Shown here: one piece after another, positions 52,697-60,517 of the stretch
How positions within the stretch are numbered: the first letter of the stretch is position 1
How the letters are laid out: each line of letters starts with the position of its first letter
Assembly (NCBI GenBank): GCA_039923495.1
Contig: JBDTCO010000064.1
Span: 1 to 64,000 of the forward strand
Source: JBDTCO01 sp039923495
GTDB lineage: Bacteria > Myxococcota_A > Polyangia > Palsa-1104
Reading direction: 5' to 3'
DNA length: 64,000 nt
The notes under the pieces: generated by a model
Seen by the model: only the letters and a program-made list of their open reading frames with translations
What the model was told of the DNA's origin: nothing
The model's database searches: none
Program-made: the position numbers and the translations under genes

Positions 52697-54076
52697 ATGA
52701 CGGCCACGATGGCCACAGCTGCGAGCTCGCGACGACTCTTCGGTACCGACGGCGTGCGCGGTGTCGCCAACGTCGAACCCATGACCCCGGAGACGGCGAT
52801 GCGGCTCGGTCGCGCTGTCGCCTACCACTTTCGCCACAAGTCGCGCCGCGGCCGTATCGTCATCGGCAAGGACACGCGGCTCTCGGGCTACATGTTCGAG
52901 CAGGCCATCGCGGCCGGCATCTGCTCGATGGGCGCGGATGTCATGATCTGCGGCCCGCTGCCGACGCCGGGGATCGCCTTCATCACCTCGTCGATGCGCG
53001 CCGACGCGGGCATCGTCATCTCGGCCTCGCACAATCCGTATCAGGACAACGGGATCAAGATCTTCGCGGCTGACGGCTTCAAGCTGCCCGACGAGGTCGA
53101 GATGCACCTCGAGGAGCTCATCACCGGCACGGAGCTCGACAAGCACACGCCATCCTCGGCGCACATCGGCCGGGCCACGAAGATCGAGGACTCGCGCGGG
53201 CGCTACACCGTGTTCCTGAAGAGCGTGTTCCCGCGCCACCTCACGCTCGACGGGCTGCGTATCGTCGTCGATACCGCCAACGGCGCCGCATACAAGGTCG
53301 CGCCGTGGGTGTTCCAGGAGCTCGGCGCCGAGGTCATCCAGGTAGGCGACGAGCCGAACGGCACCAACATCAACGAGGACTGCGGCGCGCTGCACCCCGG
53401 CAAGATGTGCGAGATGGTGAAGCGCTACCGCGCCAACCTCGGCATCGCGGTCGACGGGGACGCCGATCGCGTCATCGTCGCGGACGAGAACGGCGAAGAG
53501 GTCGACGGCGACACCATCATGGCGATGGTCGGGCTCCGCATGCTCGAGCGCAAGGAGCTGAAGAAGGACACCATCGTCGCCACGGTCATGTCCAACCTCG
53601 GCCTCGAGCGCGCGGTGGACAAAGCGGGTGGCAAGCTCGTGCGCACGTCGGTCGGCGACCGCTACGTCGTCGAGGAGATGCGCAAGCACGGCTACAACTT
53701 CGGCGGTGAGCAGTCGGGACACCTCGTGTTCCTCGATCACATGACGACCGGCGACGGCGTGCTCGCGGCGTTGCAGGTCCTCGCGGTCATGCTCGAGAGC
53801 GGCAAACCGCTGTCGGAGCTGCGCCAGGTGATGACGCGTTATCCGCAGGTCCTCGTGAACCTGAAGGTCAGGGAGAAGCGCCCGCTCGAGACGCTCACCG
53901 ACGTGAGCAAGCTCGTCTCGCAGGTGGAGGCCAAGCTCGGCAAGGAGGGGCGCGTGCTCGTGCGCTACTCCGGCACCGAACACAAGGCGCGCGTCATGGT
54001 CGAAGGTCCCGACGAGGCCGTCATCCGGGGCTACGCCGAGGAGATCGGTCGCGCCCTCGAGCGGGGATGCGGTTGA
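52697..54076 (+). CDS. glmM: Phosphoglucosamine mutase
   Basis: A 459-residue enzyme that converts glucosamine-6-P to glucosamine-1-P for peptidoglycan and LPS precursors. The N-terminus LFGTDGVRGVANVEPMTPE, the active-site ISASHNPYQDNGIK (phosphoserine Ser111), the metal loop VDGDADRVIVAD and the sugar-binding GGEQSGHLVFLD match GlmM, and RYSGTEHKARVMVEG binds phosphate. The ATG at 52697 is used; a second at 52709 is possible. In Firmicutes GlmM binds CdaA and inhibits it; the same gene trio here suggests the same control. The stop overlaps the Cys-rich gene start. Confidence 0.96.
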   Translation: MTATMATAASSRRLFGTDGVRGVANVEPMTPETAMRLGRAVAYHFRHKSRRGRIVIGKDTRLSGYMFEQAIAAGICSMGADVMICGPLPTPGIAFITSSMRADAGIVISASHNPYQDNGIKIFAADGFKLPDEVEMHLEELITGTELDKHTPSSAHIGRATKIEDSRGRYTVFLKSVFPRHLTLDGLRIVVDTANGAAYKVAPWVFQELGAEVIQVGDEPNGTNINEDCGALHPGKMCEMVKRYRANLGIAVDGDADRVIVADENGEEVDGDTIMAMVGLRMLERKELKKDTIVATVMSNLGLERAVDKAGGKLVRTSVGDRYVVEEMRKHGYNFGGEQSGHLVFLDHMTTGDGVLAALQVLAVMLESGKPLSELRQVMTRYPQVLVNLKVREKRPLETLTDVSKLVSQVEAKLGKEGRVLVRYSGTEHKARVMVEGPDEAVIRGYAEEIGRALERGCG

Positions 54077-54618
54077 TGACGAAGGTAGTAGTCGCGCTGA
54101 GCCTCCTGCTCGTCTTCTGTGCGAACGACGGCTGCGCGAACGGCGGGACCACTGTGAGCCACGGCAAGCCGCAGAACATCTGCCCCGACAACCCCACGTA
54201 CTGCGCGGGCAGCTGCTGTGGCGCGCTCTGCGTCGACACCACGAGTGACTCCAAGAACTGCGGCGGCTGCGACATCGTCTGCTCCGTCGGCACGTCGTGT
54301 GTGAGCGGGGCGTGCGGCTGCCCACCCACGGGCTCGACCTGCGGTGCCGGCCAGAGCTGCTGCGGCGACAACGGCTGCAAGAGCCTCAACTCCGACATCA
54401 ACAACTGCGGCGGCTGCGGCATCGTGTGCAACGGGACCTGCACCGCGGGGAGCTGCAGCGGCACCACCGTGGATGCCGGCAGCGCGGTCGACATGGCCTC
54501 GCCCGTCTCCGGCGGCTGCACGTGCACGTCGACCTGCCTTCTGGGTTGCGTCGGCAACAACTGCTGTCTCGAGGGCGTGATCGCGGGTAGCTGCTCGCCC
54601 GATCCCAACTGCCCGTGA
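54076..54618 (+). CDS. Cys-rich secreted protein (Stig1-like repeats)
   Basis: About 180 residues with a signal peptide or lipobox (MTKVVVALSLLLVFCANDGC). The mature protein contains some 30 cysteines in repeats of the form NCGGC-x(3)-C-x(4-5)-C-x(3-4)-C (DSKNCGGCDIVCSVGTSCVS and NNCGGCGIVCNGTCTAGSC), as in Stig1-like/tripeptide-rich surface proteins of myxobacteria. A Ser/Ala/Met linker separates a final Cys block. The ATG overlaps the glmM stop (TGATG at 54074-54078), an alternative ATG lies at 54067, and pdxJ follows closely. Its presence inside a conserved housekeeping operon is unusual. The function is unknown; the many disulfides point to the cell surface. Confidence 0.83.
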   Translation: MTKVVVALSLLLVFCANDGCANGGTTVSHGKPQNICPDNPTYCAGSCCGALCVDTTSDSKNCGGCDIVCSVGTSCVSGACGCPPTGSTCGAGQSCCGDNGCKSLNSDINNCGGCGIVCNGTCTAGSCSGTTVDAGSAVDMASPVSGGCTCTSTCLLGCVGNNCCLEGVIAGSCSPDPNCP

Positions 54619-54629
54619 AAGTCCGCGCC

Positions 54630-55364
54630 ATGAAGTTGCACATCAATGTCGATCACGTCGCGACGCTGCGTCAGGCACGCGGCACGCGGTACCCCGACCC
54701 GTCCTGGGCCTCGTCGCTGTGCGAGCTCGCGGGCGCGGACGGCATCACGATCCACCTGCGCGAAGATCGACGGCATATCCAGGATCGCGACGTCCTCGTG
54801 ATGCGCGAGACCTGCCGCGGCGTGCTCAACCTCGAGATGGCCGCGACCGACGAGATGGTCGGTATCGCGCTTGCTACGAAGCCGGACGTCGTCACGCTCG
54901 TGCCCGAGAAGCGCGAGGAGCGCACGACCGAGGGTGGGCTCGACGTCACCTCGGCTGCGACGGCGAAGGCCGTGCGCGCGCTCGCGGCCGCGGGCATCCC
55001 GGTGAGCCTCTTCATCGATCCGACGGAGGCCGCGGTGCGCGCGACGCACGCGCTCGGCTGCCCGCGTATCGAGCTGCATACCGGCGACTACTGCGAGGCG
55101 TGGACCCCGCGCGACGAGGCGAACCACGGCGACGCTGCCGGTGAGCTCGCCCGCCTGCGCACCGCGGCGGAGCTCGGACAGTCACTTGGCCTGCACGTCG
55201 CCGCAGGTCACGGCCTCGACTACGGCAACGTCGGACCCATCGCGGCGATCCCGGCCATCGTCGAGCTCAACATCGGTCACGCGATCGTGGCGCGCGCGGT
55301 GCTCGTCGGAATGGAGCGCGCGGTCCGGGAGATGCGAGTCGCGATGCTGGAGGCGCGGGCGTGA
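54630..55364 (+). CDS. pdxJ: Pyridoxine 5'-phosphate synthase
   Basis: A 244-residue TIM-barrel enzyme that condenses 1-deoxyxylulose-5-P with 3-amino-2-oxopropyl phosphate to form pyridoxine 5'-phosphate. Landmarks are MKLHINVDHVATLRQARGT, DGITIHLREDRRHIQDRDV, LVPEKREERTTEGGLDV, IELHTGDYCEAW, VAAGHGLDYGNVGPIAAI and ELNIGHAIVARAVLVGM. Active-site Glu, His and Arg residues are in these segments. The ATG at 54630 gives the family N-terminus; a GTG at 54615 overlapping the upstream stop would add five residues. Its stop overlaps acpS (GTGA). Confidence 0.96.
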   Translation: MKLHINVDHVATLRQARGTRYPDPSWASSLCELAGADGITIHLREDRRHIQDRDVLVMRETCRGVLNLEMAATDEMVGIALATKPDVVTLVPEKREERTTEGGLDVTSAATAKAVRALAAAGIPVSLFIDPTEAAVRATHALGCPRIELHTGDYCEAWTPRDEANHGDAAGELARLRTAAELGQSLGLHVAAGHGLDYGNVGPIAAIPAIVELNIGHAIVARAVLVGMERAVREMRVAMLEARA

Positions 55365-55738
55365 TCGTCGGTATCGGCATCGACCTGTGCCCGATCTCAC
55401 GCATGAGAGACGCCATCGCCAGGCACGGTGGCCGCTTCGAGGCGCGCGTGTTTACCGACGGTGAGCGCGCCGACTGCAACGTCTCTCAGGAGCCGGCGCA
55501 GCACTACGCTGCGCGCTTCGCCGCGAAGGAGGCCGCGGTCAAAGCATGCTCCGTACTGCGCGGTCAGAGCTGGCATGACGTCGAGGTGATCCGCGAGGCG
55601 GACGGACGCCCGCGGCTGCGTCTCCACGGCCCCGCGGCAGAGGCCGTCGCGGCGCTCGGTGTCGCGCGCATGCACGTCTCGCTCACGCACGCGGCCGACG
55701 CTGCGGTCGCCGTCGTCATCGCCGAATCGGAGGACTGA
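55361..55738 (+). CDS. acpS: Holo-[acyl-carrier-protein] synthase
   Basis: A 125-residue phosphopantetheinyl transferase that activates acyl-carrier protein using CoA. The family motifs are IVGIGIDLCPISRM near the start (metal-binding Asp) and ARFAAKEAAVKAC (Glu-x3-Lys), plus a final HVSLTHAADAAVAVVI. Size is standard for the trimeric AcpS. GTG start, overlapping the pdxJ stop by 4 nt; the NAD(P)HX gene starts 1 nt after its stop. This pdxJ-acpS-nnr order is a recurring arrangement in deltaproteobacteria-like genomes. Confidence 0.94.
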   Translation: MIVGIGIDLCPISRMRDAIARHGGRFEARVFTDGERADCNVSQEPAQHYAARFAAKEAAVKACSVLRGQSWHDVEVIREADGRPRLRLHGPAAEAVAALGVARMHVSLTHAADAAVAVVIAESED

Positions 55739-55739
55739 C

Positions 55740-57269
55740 ATGCAGCCACTCGTCACAGTCGCAGAGATGCGGAGCTTCGATCGTCACACCATCGACGAGG
55801 TCGGTGTACCGTCCCTCGCGCTCATGGAGACGGCCGGGCGTGCCGTCGCTGCCGAGGCCGAAAAGCACGGCGATCACTTCGTCGTCGTCGCGGGTACGGG
55901 CAACAACGGCGGCGACGGGCTCGTCGCCGCGCGCACCCTCGTCGCGCGAGGGCTCCACGCGGTCGTCGTGATGATCGGCGAAGAGGGCAAGCTGAGCGAT
56001 GACGCGAAGGTGTGCCTCAAGGGCTGTCAGCACCTCGACGTCTCGTGGGGCCTCGATGCACTCGAGCTGAAGCTCGCGTCACACCCGCACGCGGTGCTCG
56101 TCGACGCGCTGTTCGGCACGGGGCTGTCGAGGGCGATCGAGGGTGACGCTGCTGTCGCCATCGAGAAGATGAACGCGCACGAGACTCCCATCGTCGCTGT
56201 CGACGTCCCCTCGGGGCTCGACTCGGATCGCGGGGTCGCGACCGGCCCGATCGTTCGCGCGACTACGACCGTGACGTTCGGCTACGCCAAGCGCGGTCTC
56301 TACGCGGCGCCGGGCTTCACGTTCGCGGGCGAGATCATCGTTGCCGACATCGGTCTCGCGGCGTCGCTCGCGGACGACGTGAAGGTGCGCCTCCTCGACG
56401 AGAGCATCCTCGCGCCGTTTCGCGTGCGCGATCCGCTCGGTCACAAGGGCACGCACGGCCACGTGTTCCTCCTCGCCGGCTCCGTCGGCAAGATCGGCGC
56501 ATCGCTGCTCGCGGGTCGTGCGGCGCTGCGGGCGGGCGCGGGGCTGGTCACGCTCGCGACGCCGCTGTCGGCGCAGGCCCGCGTCGACGGCAAGCTGGCC
56601 GAGCTCATGACGTTTGGCTATCCCGGTGCAGATCCCGAAGGGGGGCACGGGCTCGACGTCGGCAAGGCGGTCGCGGCGCTCGTCGCCGAGGTGAACGGCA
56701 AGCGCGTCGTCGCCATCGGTCCGGGGGTCTCGACCGCGCCGGCGTTCGCCGAGGTCATCGAGAAGCTCGTGTACGCGGCCATCGCGGAGGGCGTGACGGT
56801 GGTGCTCGACGCCGATGGTCTCAACCACCTCGCGCACCGTCCGAGCATCCTCGCGGGGCGGCCGGGATCGGGCACCGTGGTGCTCACGCCGCATCCGGGC
56901 GAGGCCGCGCGCCTCCTCGGCACGACGGTCCGGGACATCGAGGCCGACCGCTACGCAGCGGTGAAGGCGCTCGTGAAGAAGTACGACGCGATCGTGGCGC
57001 TCAAGGGCGCACGCACGCTGGTGGCCTCGCCGGATGGTCGCGTGCTGCTGTGCGCGGCCGGTGGTCCCGTGCTCGGCGTCGGCGGCACGGGCGACGTCCT
57101 GACGGGCGCCACCGCGGCCCTGTGCGCAAACCGCAACGCACCGGTGTTCGAGAGCGTCGCCGCGGCGGTGTTTCTGCACGCGACCGCGGCGGATCTGCTC
57201 GCGGCCGAGACCTCGCGCGGCGTGCTGGCCGGCGAGATTGCGGATGCGCTACCGCACGCGCTTGGTTGA
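55740..57269 (+). CDS. nnr: Bifunctional NAD(P)HX epimerase / NAD(P)HX dehydratase
   Basis: A 509-residue metabolite-repair enzyme. Residues about 1-215 are the YjeF_N epimerase (VAGTGNNGGDGLVAARTL, DALFGTGLSRAIEG, AVDVPSGLDSDRG); about 225-509 are the ribokinase-like ADP-dependent dehydratase (HGHVFLLAGSVGKIGASLLA, VLDADGLNHLA, VLTPHPGEAARLLG, VVGGTGDVLTG-type GVGGTGDVLTGATAA). Together they restore hydrated NADH/NADPH. It is the last gene of the cluster that begins at tilS; the tsaE gene often found next is absent, and a sigma factor follows after ~130 nt. Confidence 0.96.
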   Translation: MQPLVTVAEMRSFDRHTIDEVGVPSLALMETAGRAVAAEAEKHGDHFVVVAGTGNNGGDGLVAARTLVARGLHAVVVMIGEEGKLSDDAKVCLKGCQHLDVSWGLDALELKLASHPHAVLVDALFGTGLSRAIEGDAAVAIEKMNAHETPIVAVDVPSGLDSDRGVATGPIVRATTTVTFGYAKRGLYAAPGFTFAGEIIVADIGLAASLADDVKVRLLDESILAPFRVRDPLGHKGTHGHVFLLAGSVGKIGASLLAGRAALRAGAGLVTLATPLSAQARVDGKLAELMTFGYPGADPEGGHGLDVGKAVAALVAEVNGKRVVAIGPGVSTAPAFAEVIEKLVYAAIAEGVTVVLDADGLNHLAHRPSILAGRPGSGTVVLTPHPGEAARLLGTTVRDIEADRYAAVKALVKKYDAIVALKGARTLVASPDGRVLLCAAGGPVLGVGGTGDVLTGATAALCANRNAPVFESVAAAVFLHATAADLLAAETSRGVLAGEIADALPHALG

Positions 57270-57401
57270 GCTCATTGCCAGGTTGTCACGGGAGCGAGCG
57301 AGTCCCCGGACCAAAGTGCAAGATGGCAGCGCACGAGGGGTGGTCGCGCCCATGCGGTCGCGGGTTTGGCCGGGGGCACGCGCCTTGCTGAATCCCTCGG
57401 C

Positions 57402-58010
57402 ATGGAAACCTTTCAAGCCCATCTCGTCCCCGAATTGCCCCGACTGACCGCCATCGCGCGACGCCTGTGCCGCGATCCGGAAGACCTCGTGCAGGAGACC
57501 ATCGCGCGGGCGCTGCGGTTCCAGACGGGTTTCCGTATTGGCAGCGACCTGCGTGCGTGGCTGACGCGCATCCTGTTCAACCTGCACGCCGGCGAGCGTC
57601 GCCGCGGGGCACGCTATGCGCGCGCTCGTGCCGCGTATGCAGTCGAGCCGCACGCGGCGGTGGTGGAGCCGTCCGTGGCCGCCGAGCTGCGCGGCTGCTG
57701 CCCACGCCTGGCGGCGCAGGACCTGGAGCTCATCGTGCGCGCCGATTTCGACGGCTACACGTACGCCGAGATGGCCACCGATCTGCACGTGCCGATCGGC
57801 ACCGTGATGTCGCGCCTGTTCCGCGCGCGTCGTCGCGTAAAGGGTGCGATGACGGACGTGCCTGCTCAGCGCAGAGGCGTGTCGTCGGCGAAGACGTCGA
57901 GCGCGCCCGTCGGCACGCCTTCGTCGCGCACGACGCCGCGATCGTCCGCGACGAAGGTCACGACGAGGCCGTCGGCGAGGCCGATGCGCGCGGTCGTCGC
58001 CGGGCGCTGA
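57402..58010 (+). CDS. ECF-like RNA polymerase sigma factor
   Basis: A protein of up to 202 residues. The sigma-2 region is LTAIARRLCRDPEDLVQETI with ARALRFQTGFRIGSDLRAWL, and the sigma-4 helix-turn-helix is DFDGYTYAEMATDLHVPIGT with VMSRLFRARRRVKGA, which recognises the -35 element. Family homology stops near residue 155; the remaining ~48 residues are Ser/Thr/Arg-rich and lie antisense to the 3' end of the HEAT gene (57866-58010), so they may be an accidental read-through. No anti-sigma gene is adjacent. The ATG at 57402 lacks an obvious ribosome site; the 130 nt upstream hold no other gene. Confidence 0.85.
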   Translation: METFQAHLVPELPRLTAIARRLCRDPEDLVQETIARALRFQTGFRIGSDLRAWLTRILFNLHAGERRRGARYARARAAYAVEPHAAVVEPSVAAELRGCCPRLAAQDLELIVRADFDGYTYAEMATDLHVPIGTVMSRLFRARRRVKGAMTDVPAQRRGVSSAKTSSAPVGTPSSRTTPRSSATKVTTRPSARPMRAVVAGR

Positions 58011-60184
58011 AGCCGCAGCAAGAGGTAGTCGGCACCACCGCGCGGTGCCGCACGACGCCTGCCGACGACGAGCGCGTTGTCGCGAACGCGCGGGTCCGGA
58101 TCGTGCGCGAGACGCAGCAACACCTCGGGTGACAGCACGCGCTGCCTGCGACCGAGCGCCGCGAGCGCGTTGGCGCGGACCGCAGCGCTGGGATCGGCGA
58201 GGTGCGCGTCGAGCGCGCGATCCGCTTCGTTCCACGCGACCGGGTGCTTCACCTTGCCGAGCGCCCACGCGGCCGTGAGCCGTACGCCCGGGTCGGAGTC
58301 GACGAGCGCCCCGACGAGCGCGCGCTCCGCTGCGCTGCTGTCGCCGGCGAGCGCCATGTCGCCGAGCGCCGCGTAGAGGCGAGCACGACGGAGCGGACGA
58401 CGCTGCAGCTTCGGCACGAGCCGCAGCAGGCGATCGGCGCTGCTGGCATCGCGCATCGCCCCGAGCAACTCGAGCGCGCCGGCTGATCCCGCCTGGTCGG
58501 AGCCCGCGAGCGAGAGACAGACCTCGCGGGCGACGGTGTTCACGTGACCGCGCAGGGGACCGAGCAGCGCGAGGCTCGCCGGGTCGCGTGCGCGCTCGAC
58601 GCCACCCTTGAGCAAGGCGAGCAGCACGGGCACGAGCGCGCCTGCACCGGCATCGTCGGAGAGCGCGAGCGCGGCCGTCATCGCGGTGGCTGCGTCGTTG
58701 GCCGAAAGAGCCGCGACGAGCGCGTGGCGCGAGGCAGCGTCCCGTCGCTGGCCGAGCGCTGCGAGGCTCGCTCGCACGAGGGACTGATCGTCGTCCTGCG
58801 CCGCGCGCAGCAGCGTGGACTCGCGCGCCGACGACGTGCGGACGAGCGAGAGCAGCGCGCCGTGCTGCACGCCGCGATCGGGATCGGCCAGCGCAGCTTC
58901 GAGCGGCGCTGCGGCGCGCGTGTCGCCGAGCTCACCGAGCGCCGCGGCTGCAGCACGTCGAGCGGCGACGCCGGGATCGCCGAGGCGACCCGCGAGCCAC
59001 GCCACGAGCTCGTCGCGCACGGGACCCTTCGGTGGTCGCGCGCGCACGAGCTGCGCGTCGAAGCGGCCGTCGGAGGCAAGGCGCGTCAGCGCGAGTACGA
59101 GCATGGTGACCGCGGTGTCGCCGTCGTGCATGAGCTCGCCCGCGACGAGCAGCGCTCCGTCGCCGGGGCGCTCGCCGAGCGCGGGCAAGAGACCTGCGAG
59201 GAGCGGCGCGGCAGCGGCACCCGACACGCGCAGGCCCTCGAGCGCGGCGGTGCGGTTCAGATCGTTGCGGGCTGCGCGCACGAGCGCTTCGCCCGCCCGC
59301 GCCCGCAGCGCACGCACGATCGCGTCGTCGCTGGGCGCACCGGCGATGCGACCGAGCGCGAGCGCCACCGGTCCCGCGAGCGGCTCGCGCGGCACGTTCA
59401 GCATCGGGACGAGACGTGGCACGGCGGTCTCCGCAGCGAGCAGCCCGAGCGTCGAGATGGCCGCCGCGCGGACCTCTTCTGCGCTGTCGTCGACAAGGCG
59501 CAGCACCGCCGAGGCCGCACGCCTGTCACCGAGCGTGCCGAGCGCGCGTGCGACCGCGAGCCTCACTTCCGGAGACGCGTCGTCGACGTGCGCCGCGAGG
59601 CCGTGCAGCGCGAACGGATCGCCGATCTTCTCGAGGGACTCGGCGGCTGCGCGACGCAGCTCGGGGTTCTCGTCGGACAGAGCGCCGACGATGGCCTCGG
59701 TCGTCGCGGCCTTGCCTGCGGCCGTGGGCGTGCGTTCCGTCAGCGCGTGCAGGGCCGCGAGTCGCACCGCGATCTCCGGGTCGGCGAGCGCACGTCCGAG
59801 CGCGACCTCGACGTCACGCCGCGCAGGACCGTGCAGCTTGCCGAGCGCGCTGACGGCCGTCTCGCGGAGCTTCCCATCGGCGTCGGTGGCCTCGCCGAGG
59901 AGGCGCTGCGTGGCATCCGGAAGACCGAGCTGCCCCGCGGCGATGGTCGCGGCCACGCGCACGGCGAGCTCGGGATCGTCGAGCGCGCGAGCGAGCAGGG
60001 GCCGCGCAGCCTCGGCATCCAGCGTCGCGAGCTCGCGCGCTGCCCTCGCTCGCCGATCGGCGTCGGGCGCAGCCAGCTCCGTGGAGAGCCGTGTGACCGC
60101 AGGGGGGTCGGCGAGCGCAACCGCCGCTCCGAAAGAGAAAGACAGCGACAGTGCAGCCACGAGAGGCCGCAGCGCTGCGCGCAT
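57866..60184 (-). CDS. Secreted HEAT-repeat protein
   Basis: A 772-residue protein with a signal peptide (ALSLSFSFGAAVALADPPAV). Almost the whole mature sequence is HEAT/PBS-lyase-like helical repeats of about 30 residues, such as DADRRARAARELATLDAEAA, DPELAVRVAATIAAGQLGLP, DPEIAVRLAALHALTER and DENPELRRAAAESLEKIGDP. The Arg-Val/Leu-Ala-Ala-x-x-x-Leu-Gly pattern occurs about 20 times. The end (ADGLVVTFVADDRGVV) is beta-like. It is probably a large periplasmic or surface scaffold for protein binding. It overlaps the sigma-factor gene tail-to-tail by 145 nt and starts 2 nt after the small unknown gene on the same strand. Confidence 0.88.
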   Translation of the reverse strand: MRAALRPLVAALSLSFSFGAAVALADPPAVTRLSTELAAPDADRRARAARELATLDAEAARPLLARALDDPELAVRVAATIAAGQLGLPDATQRLLGEATDADGKLRETAVSALGKLHGPARRDVEVALGRALADPEIAVRLAALHALTERTPTAAGKAATTEAIVGALSDENPELRRAAAESLEKIGDPFALHGLAAHVDDASPEVRLAVARALGTLGDRRAASAVLRLVDDSAEEVRAAAISTLGLLAAETAVPRLVPMLNVPREPLAGPVALALGRIAGAPSDDAIVRALRARAGEALVRAARNDLNRTAALEGLRVSGAAAAPLLAGLLPALGERPGDGALLVAGELMHDGDTAVTMLVLALTRLASDGRFDAQLVRARPPKGPVRDELVAWLAGRLGDPGVAARRAAAAALGELGDTRAAAPLEAALADPDRGVQHGALLSLVRTSSARESTLLRAAQDDDQSLVRASLAALGQRRDAASRHALVAALSANDAATAMTAALALSDDAGAGALVPVLLALLKGGVERARDPASLALLGPLRGHVNTVAREVCLSLAGSDQAGSAGALELLGAMRDASSADRLLRLVPKLQRRPLRRARLYAALGDMALAGDSSAAERALVGALVDSDPGVRLTAAWALGKVKHPVAWNEADRALDAHLADPSAAVRANALAALGRRQRVLSPEVLLRLAHDPDPRVRDNALVVGRRRAAPRGGADYLLLRLQRPATTARIGLADGLVVTFVADDRGVVRDEGVPTGALDVFADDTPLR

Positions 60185-60186
60185 GC

Positions 60187-60468
60187 TCAGGCCCGGAAGC
60201 CCGCGTTGAGCGTCGTCTTGGTCGCGTTGCCCGTCTTGAGCGCCACGAAGCGATCCGCCGGCAGGTAGAAGCGCTCGCCCTTGTGTGTGAGCACGACCAC
60301 GACGTCGGGGCCGAGCTCGATGCGGCTGGCGCGCGAGACCTGCAAGGTCTCCTCGCCGACGCTGGCGTAGAGCGTCACGTCCAGCTCCTCGGAGAACAGG
60401 TACGCGGCGCCGTCCTTCCGCACGCCGGGCAGATCGTTGAGCACGTTCTCGAGCTTGAGGTGAGCCAT
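60187..60468 (-). CDS. Small protein of unknown function
   Basis: A 93-residue protein starting MAHLKLENVLNDLPGVRKDG, rich in beta-like segments: AAYLFSEELDVTLYASVGEE, SRIELGPDVVVVLTHKGERF and YLPADRFVALKTGNATKTTL. It has no signal peptide, TM segment or Cys. It reads as a single compact beta domain, probably cytoplasmic. Its stop lies 2 nt before the HEAT gene start and its ATG 49 nt after the pseudokinase stop; all three are on the minus strand and may be one operon. No family recognised. Confidence 0.68.
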   Translation of the reverse strand: MAHLKLENVLNDLPGVRKDGAAYLFSEELDVTLYASVGEETLQVSRASRIELGPDVVVVLTHKGERFYLPADRFVALKTGNATKTTLNAGFRA

Positions 60469-60517
60469 GCGCCGACTCTACGACCGGCTGCCCGTCGGGG
60501 CAACCGTGGTGGCCGAC

